From Thermoflavimicrobium daqui (GTDB taxonomy: Bacteria > Bacillota > Bacilli > Thermoactinomycetales > Thermoactinomycetaceae), in contig NZ_KZ845663.1 in assembly GCF_003313465.1 (NCBI RefSeq), forward strand, positions 62,001 to 126,000: a DNA stretch of 64,000 nucleotides, read 5' to 3'. Positions 36,688 to 45,744 of the stretch are shown here, in pieces (position 1 is the stretch's first letter; the number at the start of each line of letters is the position of its first letter). A program made the translations under genes and the position numbers. The notes beneath the pieces are model-generated. The model ran no database searches. It had not been told where the DNA came from and worked only from the letters and a program-made list of their open reading frames with translations.

Positions 36688-37875
36688 CTACCTCATCATC
36701 ATCGAAATGTTTCCAGAAGCGATGATGATTGACACCGCTAAGAAAAACATCAATCCTACTGTTGCCAATGCAGCAAAGATATAGATAAACGTTTTTCCGA
36801 TCGTTGATAAACTTTCGATAATCGGACTATTTCCTAGTGGCTGCATAATTGCTGCTGAAAACTGGTAGATAAAAGCCAAAGAAAGAATCTTGATAGCTGG
36901 AAAAGCACTAATCAAAAGTAATAGAATCACTCCGGCTAACCCAACTGTATTTTTCACAAGCAAGGATGCACCTACAACTGTATCTGCTGCCTCCGATATC
37001 GTCCGTCCTACTACAGGTACAAAATTCCCAGTAATATACTTGGCAGTTCGTATCGTTACACCATCTGTAACAGCAGCTGTCGCACCTTGTACCGAAAGAA
37101 TTCCCAAAAAAATGGTAAGCATTCCACCTAGGGTAGTCATTCCTATCTTTTGTAGTAAATTAGCCAGTTGATTTACCTTATACTTTTCCGATAAACAGCT
37201 AACAACACTTAAAATAGTAGAGAGGAAAAACAAAGGAAAAATAAAGAAATAAATCACTGTACCAATCATGTTGATCATAAAAATAATCAATGGATGAAAG
37301 AGCGTCACTGAGCCAAAGCTCCCTGTCATTCCAAGTAAAGTTAGCATCAAGGGAATTAATGCTAACATACAGTCAATCATGTACTGTATAGCTGACTTAG
37401 CAGAGCTTACAGCAATGTAAAAGCTATCAATGGCTAAAATAATAATGACCATAAATACGATAGCATAAGCTACTTGACTTACTTGACGTGTTTCAAAGGC
37501 TGTTTGCAATGTTTGCAAAATCATACTAAAGACAGCTAAGACAATGATTGTGCCTAGTAGCTTCCCGTTATATAGTATTTCATGGAAAAAATAACGCCCA
37601 AGTGCAGCGAGCACATCCTTTGTACTTAAGCTTTTGTTTGAAAGTAGTAAGTCAAATAAACTAGGCTCATTTTTATCATCAAAGAAACGCCCATACTCTG
37701 TTTGTAAGTACTGCCAAAATGATTCGACTTCTTTCACTTGAAGTTGATTTAATTGTGAGCGGATAAGCTCATTTGTAATCGATCGATCGTTATTTTCCTC
37801 CCCCTCAGCATAGACAGCGTGGGGAAAACACCAACATATCCATATACTAAGTAGAAGCCAACAGATCCGCTTCAT
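36688..37875 (-). CDS. spoIIIAE: SpoIIIAE, polytopic channel protein
   Basis: A 395-residue membrane protein with a signal sequence (ends near HAVYAEGE), an extracytoplasmic N-terminal part and about 6-7 membrane helices, including the conserved GGMLTIFLGILSVQGATAAVTDGVTIRTAKY in several pieces. ATG at 37875 has AAGGTG 6 nt before it; a GTG three codons earlier is the open-frame alternative. It is likely the transport core of the SpoIIIA complex. Confidence 0.92.
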   Translation of the reverse strand: MKRICWLLLSIWICWCFPHAVYAEGEENNDRSITNELIRSQLNQLQVKEVESFWQYLQTEYGRFFDDKNEPSLFDLLLSNKSLSTKDVLAALGRYFFHEILYNGKLLGTIIVLAVFSMILQTLQTAFETRQVSQVAYAIVFMVIIILAIDSFYIAVSSAKSAIQYMIDCMLALIPLMLTLLGMTGSFGSVTLFHPLIIFMINMIGTVIYFFIFPLFFLSTILSVVSCLSEKYKVNQLANLLQKIGMTTLGGMLTIFLGILSVQGATAAVTDGVTIRTAKYITGNFVPVVGRTISEAADTVVGASLLVKNTVGLAGVILLLLISAFPAIKILSLAFIYQFSAAIMQPLGNSPIIESLSTIGKTFIYIFAALATVGLMFFLAVSIIIASGNISMMMR

Positions 37876-37887
37876 ATCCTTCACCTT

Positions 37888-38277
37888 TTAAGCAGGTAAA
37901 ATTTGAATCACTGTTTCGATAATGACTGTAATAATTGGAATAGCCATTACCATAATTAAAAGTTTCCCTGCCAGCTCTATTTTTGAAGCAATGGACCCTT
38001 GTCCTGCATCGCGTGTCACTTGTGCACCAAATTCAGCGATATAAGCAATACCGACAATTTTCAAAATGGTCTCAAAAAAGAGGTTATTCACTCGTGCTTG
38101 TGTTGCTAAATGTTCCAACACCCGGATCACTTCGGCGATCTTCCCAGCTAGAGCAATAAAAATAACAATTCCAGTAAAAGTTGCTAGCAAAAAGGCGAAC
38201 ACGGGTTTTTGTTCTTTAATAACTAGTACTAGAAAAGTAGCGATAATCCCAATGCCTACCACCTGGATAATTTCCAA
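37888..38277 (-). CDS. spoIIIAD: SpoIIIAD
   Basis: A 129-residue membrane protein with about four hydrophobic helices (IIQVVGIGIIATFLVLVIKEQKP, PVFAFLLATFTGIVIFIAL, KIVGIAYIAEFGAQVTRDAG, LLIMVMAIPIITVIIE). Conserved AEFGAQVTRDAGQ is the family signature. Tightly packed between spoIIIAC and spoIIIAE. Confidence 0.93.
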   Translation of the reverse strand: MEIIQVVGIGIIATFLVLVIKEQKPVFAFLLATFTGIVIFIALAGKIAEVIRVLEHLATQARVNNLFFETILKIVGIAYIAEFGAQVTRDAGQGSIASKIELAGKLLIMVMAIPIITVIIETVIQILPA

Positions 38278-38292
38278 GCGGATCTCCTCCTA

Positions 38293-38499
38293 TCAAGAAC
38301 GAAAGAGGAACACATTTTTAATCGTCTGAAACAGATCCTGAATCAACATGGCAATCATAAATAAAACAACTCCAAATCCAAACAAGGTTACCCAATGTGC
38401 AAAATCCTCTTTTCCCATCTGCTTAAGTACGGTATGTATCATTGCCACAATAATTCCAATCCCAGCGATTTGAAAAACAGCATCTACATTGTATGGCAT
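38293..38499 (-). CDS. spoIIIAC: SpoIIIAC
   Basis: A 68-residue protein with two transmembrane helices (IAGIGIIVAMIHTVLKQMGKEDFAHW and VTLFGFGVVLFMIAMLI, each in part). It is related to the N-terminal part of SpoIIIAD and is usual in length. Part of the spoIIIA operon, 11 bp after spoIIIAB and 15 bp before spoIIIAD. Confidence 0.93.
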   Translation of the reverse strand: MPYNVDAVFQIAGIGIIVAMIHTVLKQMGKEDFAHWVTLFGFGVVLFMIAMLIQDLFQTIKNVFLFRS

Positions 38500-38510
38500 A
38501 AAACCCTCCC

Positions 38511-39029
38511 CTAATACAACAAGATGATAATGAATACTCCACAGAGGATGCCAACAGTCCTATACATTTTTTCATATTGAACTTGTTCATCTCGTGCTTT
38601 TCTTTCTTCTACATCCAAATTGGCTTGTGCCATTGCCACATGCTGTAATTGATCTTGACGATCTGAAACACCCAATGTTTGACTAAACTGAAGGAACACC
38701 TGTTTTTCGGGTTTTTTCATCGCTGTTTTAGGCCACTGCTCTTCAATCGCTTGGCGAAAACACTCATACGTCGATGCACCATCCATCTGTTTTAAGTTTT
38801 CTGCACATTGCCTGAAGATCGTGGCAATTACACCATCTACTCTAAGAGAAATCTGTTCACAGGCTTGGATTAAAGGCCTTGTTCCATAACCTATTTCAGT
38901 TTCTAGCAGAGATAAGGCCGAGCGTAACTGTCGAATATGTCGCGGTCGCTCTCTGTAACTCCTTGCTAAAAAAAACCCTGCCCAAGTAGCAGCTAAAAAT
39001 ACCAGACAAGCTCCCATCAATTTAATCAT
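38511..39029 (-). CDS. spoIIIAB: SpoIIIAB
   Basis: A 172-residue protein with hydrophobic ends (ACLVFLAATWAGFFLARSY and VGILCGVFIIILLY) around a helical cytoplasmic domain (RQLRSALSLLETEIGYGTRPL). It resembles GspF/type II secretion platform fragments. Its ATG overlaps the spoIIIAA stop as ATGA, so the two are translationally coupled. Confidence 0.93.
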   Translation of the reverse strand: MIKLMGACLVFLAATWAGFFLARSYRERPRHIRQLRSALSLLETEIGYGTRPLIQACEQISLRVDGVIATIFRQCAENLKQMDGASTYECFRQAIEEQWPKTAMKKPEKQVFLQFSQTLGVSDRQDQLQHVAMAQANLDVEERKARDEQVQYEKMYRTVGILCGVFIIILLY

Positions 39030-40000
39030 CGTGTATAAACCACCTTTTGACTTGGTAAAGGTACCGGTTGCAAAGACTCATTATAAATCCCTTCAATGGT
39101 TCCTGGACCTCGTCTACGGCTTAACAAAACAATTCGTGAGAAAATCCCTTCATGAATTAATCCAGATAAAATGGGACGATGACAAATTTCTTCAAGTGAG
39201 CTACCATGTGCTGTTGTGAACAGGTGAACACCTGAATAGACGGCCTCATGAACAGCTAGACTATCTTCTTGCCTTCCAATTTCGTCAACTACTAATATTT
39301 CAGGAGACATTGACCGAATCATCATCATCATTCCCTCAGCTTTAGGACAAGCATCTAACACATCCGTTCTTGGTCCAACATCGTGCTGAGGAACCCCATC
39401 TACACATCCAGCAATCTCTGAACGTTCATCGACTATTCCAACTTTCCGTGATCGAAACAATCTTCCACCTGTACTAGCTAATCGCGCTAAATCACGAATT
39501 AAAGTCGTTTTTCCACACTGAGGAGGTGAGACTAAAAGGAGATTTTCAACATCTTCACCTGAAATTAGATAAGAAATAAGTCCCTCGCCTACCCCCATGA
39601 CTTGCCGAGCAACCCGAATATTAAATCCCGTGACTTCTCGAATATGTTTGACTTTCCCTTTCTCAACCACGACTTTACCTACCAGTCCGATCCGATGTCC
39701 TCCTTCAACGGTTACATATCCCTGACGTAGCTCTTCCTCCATTGTGTATAAAGAGTGGTTACTAATTAGGTTAAGCATTTTCTGACAGTCTTCTTTGTTT
39801 GGAAACATGCTATCTTTCGGTTTCATACTTAATTGACATGATTTACTTACAAACCAAGACTGCTCTGATGTAATGATTTCTAAGGGACGGCCTTGCCTCA
39901 CTCGAATTTCTTCCAAACATCCAAGGATTGTTCGTGGTAGAGATTGTATTAACTCTCGGATGGACAAGGGAAGAATTTGATAGATCGGTTTTAGAGACAT
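39026..40000 (-). CDS. spoIIIAA: SpoIIIAA ATPase
   Basis: Secretion-type ATPase driving the SpoIIIA channel. The 324-residue protein has LEEIRVRQGRPLEI, a Walker A-type loop in LLLVSPPQCGKTTLIRDLA, and Walker B EILVVDEIGRQED, with an arginine-rich C-terminus (LLSRRRGPGTIEGIY). Start chosen at ATG 40000 with AGGAGGT 6 nt upstream. First gene of the operon; a sigma-E-like promoter lies just upstream (40039-40069). Confidence 0.94.
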   Translation of the reverse strand: MSLKPIYQILPLSIRELIQSLPRTILGCLEEIRVRQGRPLEIITSEQSWFVSKSCQLSMKPKDSMFPNKEDCQKMLNLISNHSLYTMEEELRQGYVTVEGGHRIGLVGKVVVEKGKVKHIREVTGFNIRVARQVMGVGEGLISYLISGEDVENLLLVSPPQCGKTTLIRDLARLASTGGRLFRSRKVGIVDERSEIAGCVDGVPQHDVGPRTDVLDACPKAEGMMMMIRSMSPEILVVDEIGRQEDSLAVHEAVYSGVHLFTTAHGSSLEEICHRPILSGLIHEGIFSRIVLLSRRRGPGTIEGIYNESLQPVPLPSQKVVYTR

Positions 40001-40038
40001 AGAGGCACCTCCTGTCCACACTTTTTCTTTTTTATCTC

Positions 40039-40069
40039 ATTCTTATGGGAAGTTCATTTCAAATATGAC
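40039..40069 (-). promoter_or_regulatory. Sigma-E-like promoter of spoIIIA
   Basis: Read leftwards, GTCATATT (40062-40069) fits the sigma-E -35. After 14 bp, CATAAGAAT (40039-40047) approximates the -10 CATACAAT. Mother-cell sigma-E control of spoIIIA is known in B. subtilis, and the position, about 40 bp before the start, is right. Confidence 0.6.
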
Positions 40070-40104
40070 AAGCATAGTGAAATTAGAAGAGTGCTATGTA
40101 AAGG

Positions 40105-40140
40105 CAAAAAAATGGATGCCCATAAGTGTTTGGCATCCAT
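40105..40140 (-). terminator. Terminator of the CD1247-like gene
   Basis: ATGGATGCC (40112-40120) and GGCATCCAT (40132-40140) form a perfect 9-bp stem, followed leftwards by seven Ts. It separates this gene from spoIIIA. Confidence 0.9.
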
Positions 40141-40260
40141 TTAACAATGGTCGTTCTTTATACATAAAAAGTTTCAATGATTTATTAAGCAAAATCATAG
40201 TTAATTGCTATCTTGTATCTTTATATGCAAACATCGATTTATCGATCCGACTATAATCAT

Positions 40261-40677
40261 TTAAGTTAAACTTTCATTGACACCGCTACGCCGTGGTTCA
40301 ATGTCTGTAGCATCTTCAACAACTAAAACAGTATTACATTTCGGGCAAAGTACCTCTACTTCCGCATCGTCTAAATCCTCTTCATCAACCAAAACTTCCT
40401 CACCACATTCTGGACAAACAATCTCTACAAACCCTTCTAAATCTTCATCATACTCATCTGTGTCTTCATATACAGCTAATTCTAACTCATTAAGATCATC
40501 ATCAATTTCTTCCACATAATCTTCGAGCTCACGTAGACGCGCTTCTACATGCTGGGTTGCTTCTAATAACTCATCAAGAACATCGACGAGACGAAAAAGG
40601 GACTTACGGTCTACTGTATTATTTCCTTCTAACAACCCACGAACATAAGATATCTCTCTTCTCAAACGTTCATACAT
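40261..40677 (-). CDS. CD1247-type protein with zinc-ribbon C-terminus
   Basis: A 138-residue acidic protein. The N-terminal half is a helical, coiled-coil-like domain (YERLRREISYVRGLLEGNN ... LRELEDYVEEIDDDLNELE). Two CPxC knuckles follow, CPECGEEVLVDEEDLD and CPKCNTVLVVED (about residues 88-115), forming a likely zinc ribbon. This is the layout of Firmicutes proteins named for C. difficile CD1247. Function is not established. Single gene with its own terminator. Confidence 0.8.
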   Translation of the reverse strand: MYERLRREISYVRGLLEGNNTVDRKSLFRLVDVLDELLEATQHVEARLRELEDYVEEIDDDLNELELAVYEDTDEYDEDLEGFVEIVCPECGEEVLVDEEDLDDAEVEVLCPKCNTVLVVEDATDIEPRRSGVNESLT

Positions 40678-40805
40678 GTCAGCTCACCTTCTTTCCTCAT
40701 GTTATCAAGTAGTCTCACCTAAAAAAATGACTCCCATACTTTTCAATAATTGGGAGCAATCAGGGCAAGCTAACAAGGACATAATTTAACCTAGAGGTGA
40801 CATGC

Positions 40806-42074
40806 ATGACATCTTCAACCCAGAAAAATACCCCTACCACTGCTGCTTTAATTACACTCAGTTTGATACCACTGATGATGGTGTTAGGGAATTCCATGAT
40901 TATACCTGCTTTACCTTTAATCGAAAAATCTTTAGACATTTCTTCATTCCAAGTCAGTTTACTTATCACTCTTTTTTCTATTCCTGCTGGCATCGTCATA
41001 CCTGTGACAGGTATCTTAGCAGATCGGATCGGTCGGAAAAAAGTGATCTTTGTAAGCTTACTTATTTATGGCTTAGGTGGATTACTTGCTGGTATTTCTG
41101 CTTTTTGGAATAATGGCTCCTATCCGTTTCTTCTAGGTGCTCGTATATTACAAGGAATCGGAGCCGCAGGAACCTCACCGATCGCAATGGTATTAATTAG
41201 TGATTTATATCAAAAAGAAGAACGGAGTAAAGTACTAGGAATCAATGAAGCATCTAATGCTTTTGGAAAAGTGTTAAGCCCCATTCTTGGATCTTTATTG
41301 ATGTTAATTACTTGGTATACCATGTTTTTTGTCTTTCCTTTGCTTTGTATTCCCGTAGCTATAGCACTTTGGAAGGTGATTAAAGAACCTTCAGCCAAAC
41401 AAGATCCTATCCCCTTAAAACAATATGGAACTGACATTCGCAAAATCTTTCAACGTCAGGGAAAGTGGTTGATTATCGCTTTTTTAGCAGGTGCAATCAC
41501 TCTTTTAACCTTATTTGGTGTCCTATTTTATTTATCAGACACCCTAGAAAAAAGCCACCACATTGCTGGTGTAAAAAAGGGATTTATTTTAGCTATTCCA
41601 CTTTCCTCACTCTGTATAGTTTCATATTGGGCTGGAAGTCATGTCAAAAATAAAACCAGTCAAATGAAAAAGTTTATTTTAATTGGCTTAGGGATTATGG
41701 CTGTATTTAGTGCAATTCTGCCTTGGGTATCTCAAATAATCTTACTGATCTCTGTATCATTTTGCCTAGGGATTGGTGCTGGGCTTATCCTCCCATGTCT
41801 CAATACCTTGATTACATCAGCTATCGGCATGCAAGAACGAGGAATCATTACTTCGCTTTATGGTAGTGTACGTTTTTTTGGGGTCGCTTTTGGTCCCCCG
41901 ATCTTTGAAAGACTATCTTCCCAGCCATTTTTGTTATATTACGGACTGACAGCCTTATTTATCCTAATTGGTATAGGCGCTGCTGTCTTTATCCATCGTC
42001 CACAACGTCTTCGTGGCAAAGATGGACGATCTCGCTTACTGATCCGCAAAAAGAAATTTCAACCTTCCAGTTAG
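40806..42074 (+). CDS. MFS transporter
   Basis: A 422-residue, 12-helix major facilitator protein with PVTGILADRIGRKKVIFVSL (loop 2-3 motif) and LGARILQGIGAAGTSPIAMVL (motif of drug:H+ antiporters), plus a basic C-terminal tail. The ATG at 40806 has GAGGTGA 5 nt upstream; an in-frame GTG 9 nt earlier is less likely. No regulator is adjacent. Substrate is unknown; similarity is to multidrug exporters of the BceC/YfkF kind. Confidence 0.88.
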   Translation: MTSSTQKNTPTTAALITLSLIPLMMVLGNSMIIPALPLIEKSLDISSFQVSLLITLFSIPAGIVIPVTGILADRIGRKKVIFVSLLIYGLGGLLAGISAFWNNGSYPFLLGARILQGIGAAGTSPIAMVLISDLYQKEERSKVLGINEASNAFGKVLSPILGSLLMLITWYTMFFVFPLLCIPVAIALWKVIKEPSAKQDPIPLKQYGTDIRKIFQRQGKWLIIAFLAGAITLLTLFGVLFYLSDTLEKSHHIAGVKKGFILAIPLSSLCIVSYWAGSHVKNKTSQMKKFILIGLGIMAVFSAILPWVSQIILLISVSFCLGIGAGLILPCLNTLITSAIGMQERGIITSLYGSVRFFGVAFGPPIFERLSSQPFLLYYGLTALFILIGIGAAVFIHRPQRLRGKDGRSRLLIRKKKFQPSS

Positions 42075-42170
42075 CTCCTATTCTAAAGGTAATCCCTTTC
42101 AATTCCAGCTGTTATTGGTTACATGATCTGTCTTTAGAAAGTTTAATGTTCTTTTCTTGCTACTTACAAT

Positions 42171-42226
42171 GGGTTTCTCCAACTATGTACCAACTTAGAA
42201 CATCTTAGAGAAACCCTATTTCTTTT
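42171..42226 (+). terminator. Probable terminator after the MFS gene
   Basis: GGGTTTCTC (42171-42179) pairs perfectly with GAGAAACCC (42208-42216) over a 28-nt loop, followed by TATTTCTTTT. The loop is long. The rest of the 330-bp gap (42075-42402) shows nothing else. Confidence 0.6.
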
Positions 42227-42402
42227 AAGTTCGATTTATTTCAACGCATCCTTTCATGAGTAGCAGTTTTACAATCCTATTTTTAGGCATACAATAGGAT
42301 ATAACTGTTTATTTAAGCGAATTTTTAGAATATACTAAACATAGGAAATGAATTTCGATTCCAGATGTAATTAATGATGACTTTCATTAGCGAGGTGATT
42401 GA

Positions 42403-43194
42403 ATGGAGCCAATATTTCTCCAAGATTGGAATCCTGCGTGGTTGGATCGTTCTCAAACTCGGAACAAAAAACCTCGAATTACAGGGATAACCAGTCTAAT
42501 TGATCGCGGGATGGGTCTTTATTCATTTGAAGAATTGTTACAATTGGCAGGTGACTATATCGATTTTATTAAGTTAGGCTTTGGGACTGCAGCTATTACT
42601 CCTACCGACATCCTACAAAAAAAAATAGCATTAGCTAGGCAGTATCAAGTTGATCTTTACCCAGGCGGAACCTTTTTTGAAGTAGCTTGTGAGCATGGAA
42701 ATGTTACTACTTATTTTAAAACCGTAAAACACTTTGGATTTAGATGGGTTGAGATATCTGATGGTACCATAGAGATCACTTTACAAAAACGTAGTTGGAT
42801 GATTCAACAAGCCATTTCACATGGACTCAAAGTCATTACCGAAATCGGGAAGAAAAAAGCAAATTCATTCTTACCTCTCTCCGAATTCCTTTCCTTATAT
42901 GAACACGATCTAGAGCAAGGTGCTTCATATGTAATAATTGAAGGTAGAGAAGATGGAAAAAATGTAGGATTATATGATGAACAAGGACAAATGGATGCTG
43001 ATTATGTACAACAATTGATTAAATATGTCAATCTCAACCAAGTTATATGGGAAGCTCCGCAAAAAAAACAACACATTCAATTGATTAAATGGATCGGTAA
43101 TGATGTTAACCTAGGTAATATCCCACCGTCTGAAGTCATGTCTCTTGAAACACTCCGTCGCGGGCTAAGATCTGATACTTTCTACTTTTGGTAA
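42403..43194 (+). CDS. Phosphosulfolactate synthase (ComA/YitD family)
   Basis: Adds sulfite to phosphoenolpyruvate to give (2R)-phospho-3-sulfolactate. The 263-residue TIM-barrel protein has GITSLIDRGMGLYSFEELLQLAG, FIKLGFGTAAI, DLYPGGTFFEVAC, VEISDGTIEI, VIIEGREDGKNVGLYDE and GNIPPSEVMSLETLRRGLR blocks. In B. subtilis YitD is expressed in the mother cell, and sulfolactate accumulates in spores; here the gene stands alone. The next steps (ComB phosphatase) are not in the window. GCGAGGTGAT precedes the ATG. Confidence 0.88.
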   Translation: MEPIFLQDWNPAWLDRSQTRNKKPRITGITSLIDRGMGLYSFEELLQLAGDYIDFIKLGFGTAAITPTDILQKKIALARQYQVDLYPGGTFFEVACEHGNVTTYFKTVKHFGFRWVEISDGTIEITLQKRSWMIQQAISHGLKVITEIGKKKANSFLPLSEFLSLYEHDLEQGASYVIIEGREDGKNVGLYDEQGQMDADYVQQLIKYVNLNQVIWEAPQKKQHIQLIKWIGNDVNLGNIPPSEVMSLETLRRGLRSDTFYFW

Positions 43195-43266
43195 GGCGTT
43201 AGCTTATCGTTTCAGACTAAAAAACAATAATCAATTGTTTATTAATATTTTGTGATGCTTGGACAT

Positions 43267-43286
43267 ACAGTGTAAAAAAACACTGT
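43267..43286 (+). repeat. Hairpin in front of the DUF441 ribosome binding site
   Basis: ACAGTGT (43267-43273) and ACACTGT (43280-43286) form a perfect 7-bp stem with a loop of six As. AGGAG of the next gene starts 5 nt later. It could end the synthase transcript weakly (no T-run) or modulate translation. Confidence 0.5.
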
Positions 43287-43307
43287 GTGGACAGGAGCGG
43301 CGCAAAA

Positions 43308-43763
43308 ATGAAAGGCGATATCTTTTTAGTTGTTCTGATCTTAATCGGCATTATTGGACGCTCCCCTTTGATTACAACAGCAGCAAGCTTTTTACTTATT
43401 CTAAAAATGCTACACTTTGAGCGTTTTTTCCCAACCGTTGAACGACGTGGGCTTGAACTGGGATTACTATTTTTAACAATCTCCGTTCTAGTTCCCTTCG
43501 CAGCCGGAAGGATTTCACATAAAGATTTTATTACCGTTTTTGTTTCTGTCTCTGGAATCTTGGCTTTGCTTGGTGGAGCATTGGCTACGTATATGAACGG
43601 AAAAGGGTTAGATGTGCTAAAAATGGATCCACAATTAATTGTAGGAATGATGATCGGGTCCATTTTTGGTATTCTCTTTTTACGTGGAATCCCAGTCGGA
43701 CCTCTAATGGCCGCAGCACTTACAGCCCTCTTTCTCAAAATTTTTCGTTTTTTATTTAAGTAA
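43308..43763 (+). CDS. DUF441 family membrane protein (YtwI-like)
   Basis: A 151-residue protein with about five membrane helices. It begins [20 protein letters not shown], with [24 protein letters not shown] in part and [10 protein letters not shown], and ends [22 protein letters not shown]. These are DUF441 hallmarks. ATG at 43308, with AGGAG upstream. A long antisense frame over it is a shadow. Function is unknown. Confidence 0.88.
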   Translation: MKGDIFLVVLILIGIIGRSPLITTAASFLLILKMLHFERFFPTVERRGLELGLLFLTISVLVPFAAGRISHKDFITVFVSVSGILALLGGALATYMNGKGLDVLKMDPQLIVGMMIGSIFGILFLRGIPVGPLMAAALTALFLKIFRFLFK

Positions 43764-43837
43764 GCTACCCACAAGCTAACTGACTATGCCAAGTCTAATT
43801 CAGCTCAACTATCTCGTTTATCCCTATTTTTCTACCA

Positions 43838-43875
43838 CAAAAAAAGAATCACTTTACGAATGAAGAAAGTGATTC
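43838..43875 (-). terminator. Terminator of cvfC
   Basis: GAATCACTTT (43846-43855) pairs perfectly with AAAGTGATTC (43866-43875), followed leftwards by seven Ts. Confidence 0.9.
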
Positions 43876-43894
43876 CAATCTGATAAACTGATCT

Positions 43895-45073
43895 TTATTC
43901 TTTATCTTCTTTCTCTTGAGATAACCCACGGGTCATTTGTTGCCAAACAGTCCCACTGGCTTCTTCCCCTTTTTCGATACGCTCTACAGCCATTTGCACT
44001 TGCATTCGCACTTCAAACTCTGGCTCATTCATCGCTTGTTTAAGAGCGGTAAGTGCTGTATCATCTCCAACCTCATAAAGAAAGCGTGCTGCACGCCAGC
44101 GAACCAATTTATTCGGATCACGAAGGGCTTCGCTCATAGCTGGAATTGCATCCGGATCGCCTAGATCGGATAAACTATCCCCAGCAGTACGCCGTACAAT
44201 AGCTGATGAATCTCGTAGCCCTTTATATAAATAGGGTAAGACTTCTTTACCACCAATCATTCCCAAATACACAACCGCTAAACGACGGATCGCAGGTTTC
44301 GGGTCACTCAAGGCTTGATCTAGAAGGTCTAAATGACTAGCTGTTGGCTCCCATCTTTCTAAAGCTGCATAACGTTTTTCCCACTCGGCTTCCTTTAATG
44401 CTTGTCGAACTTGTTCAGCAGTTACTGATTGCGATTGAATCAACACTTCACCATCATCGATTACTTGCTGTACTAACTCATCGAGACGTTTCTGATCATA
44501 AGCAGCACAAATCTCTTCTAATACTTGTGCTCCAACATCTTTCATTTCTCCATACCGTGGACTTTGTTCCACCCATTTTCGTTCTAAAATCAAATTAGAA
44601 GTCCCCGCTTGTGCTTTCATCACTGCTTCTTTAAAACGATCAGGCAATCCGACACGTTCTTCCAGTCCTTCTTTCACAAGCTTAATTTGCATAGGGATAC
44701 CCCGTAGCTGTTGAATAGATACAATCACTTCACCAAAGGATTGGGGGGACTTACTCTCTTCACTTTCCTGTTTGGTATCAGCTGGGGAAAGCTGTTCTTT
44801 AACTCCTATGTGACCAGCTTCTCCTAAAACTACTCTTGCTTTTGATAAGACAGTCTGCCAATCCGCTTTCGGATGTCTTTCTATTGAGATAAAGTCAAGC
44901 ACCTGAAAAACACCTGTAACTCCATCAATGTTTAATAACTCAATGATATACTTCGGAGCATTTTCCTTCTTTTTTAAAGTAAAATTATAGCTGGTACCTG
45001 TTGGCAAACTCTCATCTAAGTTTAATTTCATCACATTTGGACTCGGAGTAGGTTCAATGGAGATAATTTTCAC
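43895..45073 (-). CDS. CvfC-like protein: NFU-type N-terminus plus HEAT repeats
   Basis: Conserved virulence factor C family (YpgR in B. subtilis). The 392-residue protein begins MKIISIEPTPSPNVMKLNLD, an NFU N-terminal domain (about 1-85). A middle helical domain follows, and a C-terminal run of about four HEAT/PBS repeats (RRLAVVYLGMIGGKEVLPYL, VRRTAGDSLSDLGDPDAIPAM, VRWRAARFLYEVGDDTALTAL) from about 250 to 370. GTG at 45073 is preferred because GGTGAGGTG lies in front of it and the protein then starts as in relatives. It probably assists in Fe-S or protein complex assembly, but this is not shown. Confidence 0.88.
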   Translation of the reverse strand: MKIISIEPTPSPNVMKLNLDESLPTGTSYNFTLKKKENAPKYIIELLNIDGVTGVFQVLDFISIERHPKADWQTVLSKARVVLGEAGHIGVKEQLSPADTKQESEESKSPQSFGEVIVSIQQLRGIPMQIKLVKEGLEERVGLPDRFKEAVMKAQAGTSNLILERKWVEQSPRYGEMKDVGAQVLEEICAAYDQKRLDELVQQVIDDGEVLIQSQSVTAEQVRQALKEAEWEKRYAALERWEPTASHLDLLDQALSDPKPAIRRLAVVYLGMIGGKEVLPYLYKGLRDSSAIVRRTAGDSLSDLGDPDAIPAMSEALRDPNKLVRWRAARFLYEVGDDTALTALKQAMNEPEFEVRMQVQMAVERIEKGEEASGTVWQQMTRGLSQEKEDKE

Positions 45074-45093
45074 TTCAAACACCTCACCTTATG

Positions 45094-45130
45094 AGTAAAA
45101 AGAAAGCCTCTGCCAGTAACAGAGACTTTC
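45094..45130 (-). terminator. Terminator of the efp operon
   Basis: GAAAGCCTCTG (45102-45112) pairs with CAGAGACTTTC (45120-45130) with one mismatch. Leftwards TTTTTAC follows. Confidence 0.85.
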
Positions 45131-45162
45131 TCATTTTTAGGTAAAATAGATTCTAAACCTCG

Positions 45163-45720
45163 TTAAGCACGGGATACATATTCACCACTACGTGTATCAA
45201 TAATTAGGCGATCTCCTTCATTGATAAAGAGAGGGACTTGCACTACAAAACCGGTCGAAAGCTTAGCTGGTTTACTAGCACCTGAGACCGTATCCCCTTT
45301 GATTCCTGGTTCAGTTTCAACAACTTCTAGTTCAACTGTATTGGGCAATTGAACTCCAATGGTCTCACCTTTAAATATCACTAAGTTTACATTCATATTT
45401 TCTTGTAAGAAGTTTAGCTCATATTTTAAACGCTCTTCAGGTAATGTAATTTGATCATAGGTTTCATTATCCATAAAAGTATATTCCCCACCACTCTCAT
45501 AAAGATACTGCATTTGGCGAGTTTCTACTAATGCTTTTTGTACTTTCTCTCCAGCTCGGAAGGTACGCTCTTGAATATTTCCATTTCTTAAATTGCGTAA
45601 TTTTGAACGAACAAAAGCTGCTCCTTTTCCTGGTTTCACATGTTGAAATTCAATAACCTGCCAAACATCTCCATCGAGTTCAATCGTTAATCCGGTACGA
45701 AAATCGTTCACACTTATCAT
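45163..45720 (-). CDS. efp: Translation elongation factor P
   Basis: Relieves ribosome stalling at polyproline. The 185-residue, three-beta-barrel protein has the modification loop [14 protein letters not shown] (Lys32 at the tip) and a KOW-like N-domain. The C-terminal signature reads [23 protein letters not shown]. It follows pepP by 24 bp. The B. subtilis order aroQ-papB-efp is conserved. Confidence 0.97.
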   Translation of the reverse strand: MISVNDFRTGLTIELDGDVWQVIEFQHVKPGKGAAFVRSKLRNLRNGNIQERTFRAGEKVQKALVETRQMQYLYESGGEYTFMDNETYDQITLPEERLKYELNFLQENMNVNLVIFKGETIGVQLPNTVELEVVETEPGIKGDTVSGASKPAKLSTGFVVQVPLFINEGDRLIIDTRSGEYVSRA

Positions 45721-45744
45721 GTTTCTTCCTCCTACTACTTAAAC

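Noticed and set aside
40741-40777. CTCCCA/TGGGAG inverted repeat before the MFS gene at 40806
   Set aside because: Short stem, long loop and no T-run; not supported as a terminator or operator.
43217-43774. 185-codon open frame on the minus strand across the DUF441 gene
   Set aside because: Low-complexity basic sequence, no ribosome binding site, fully antisense to a recognisable membrane protein.
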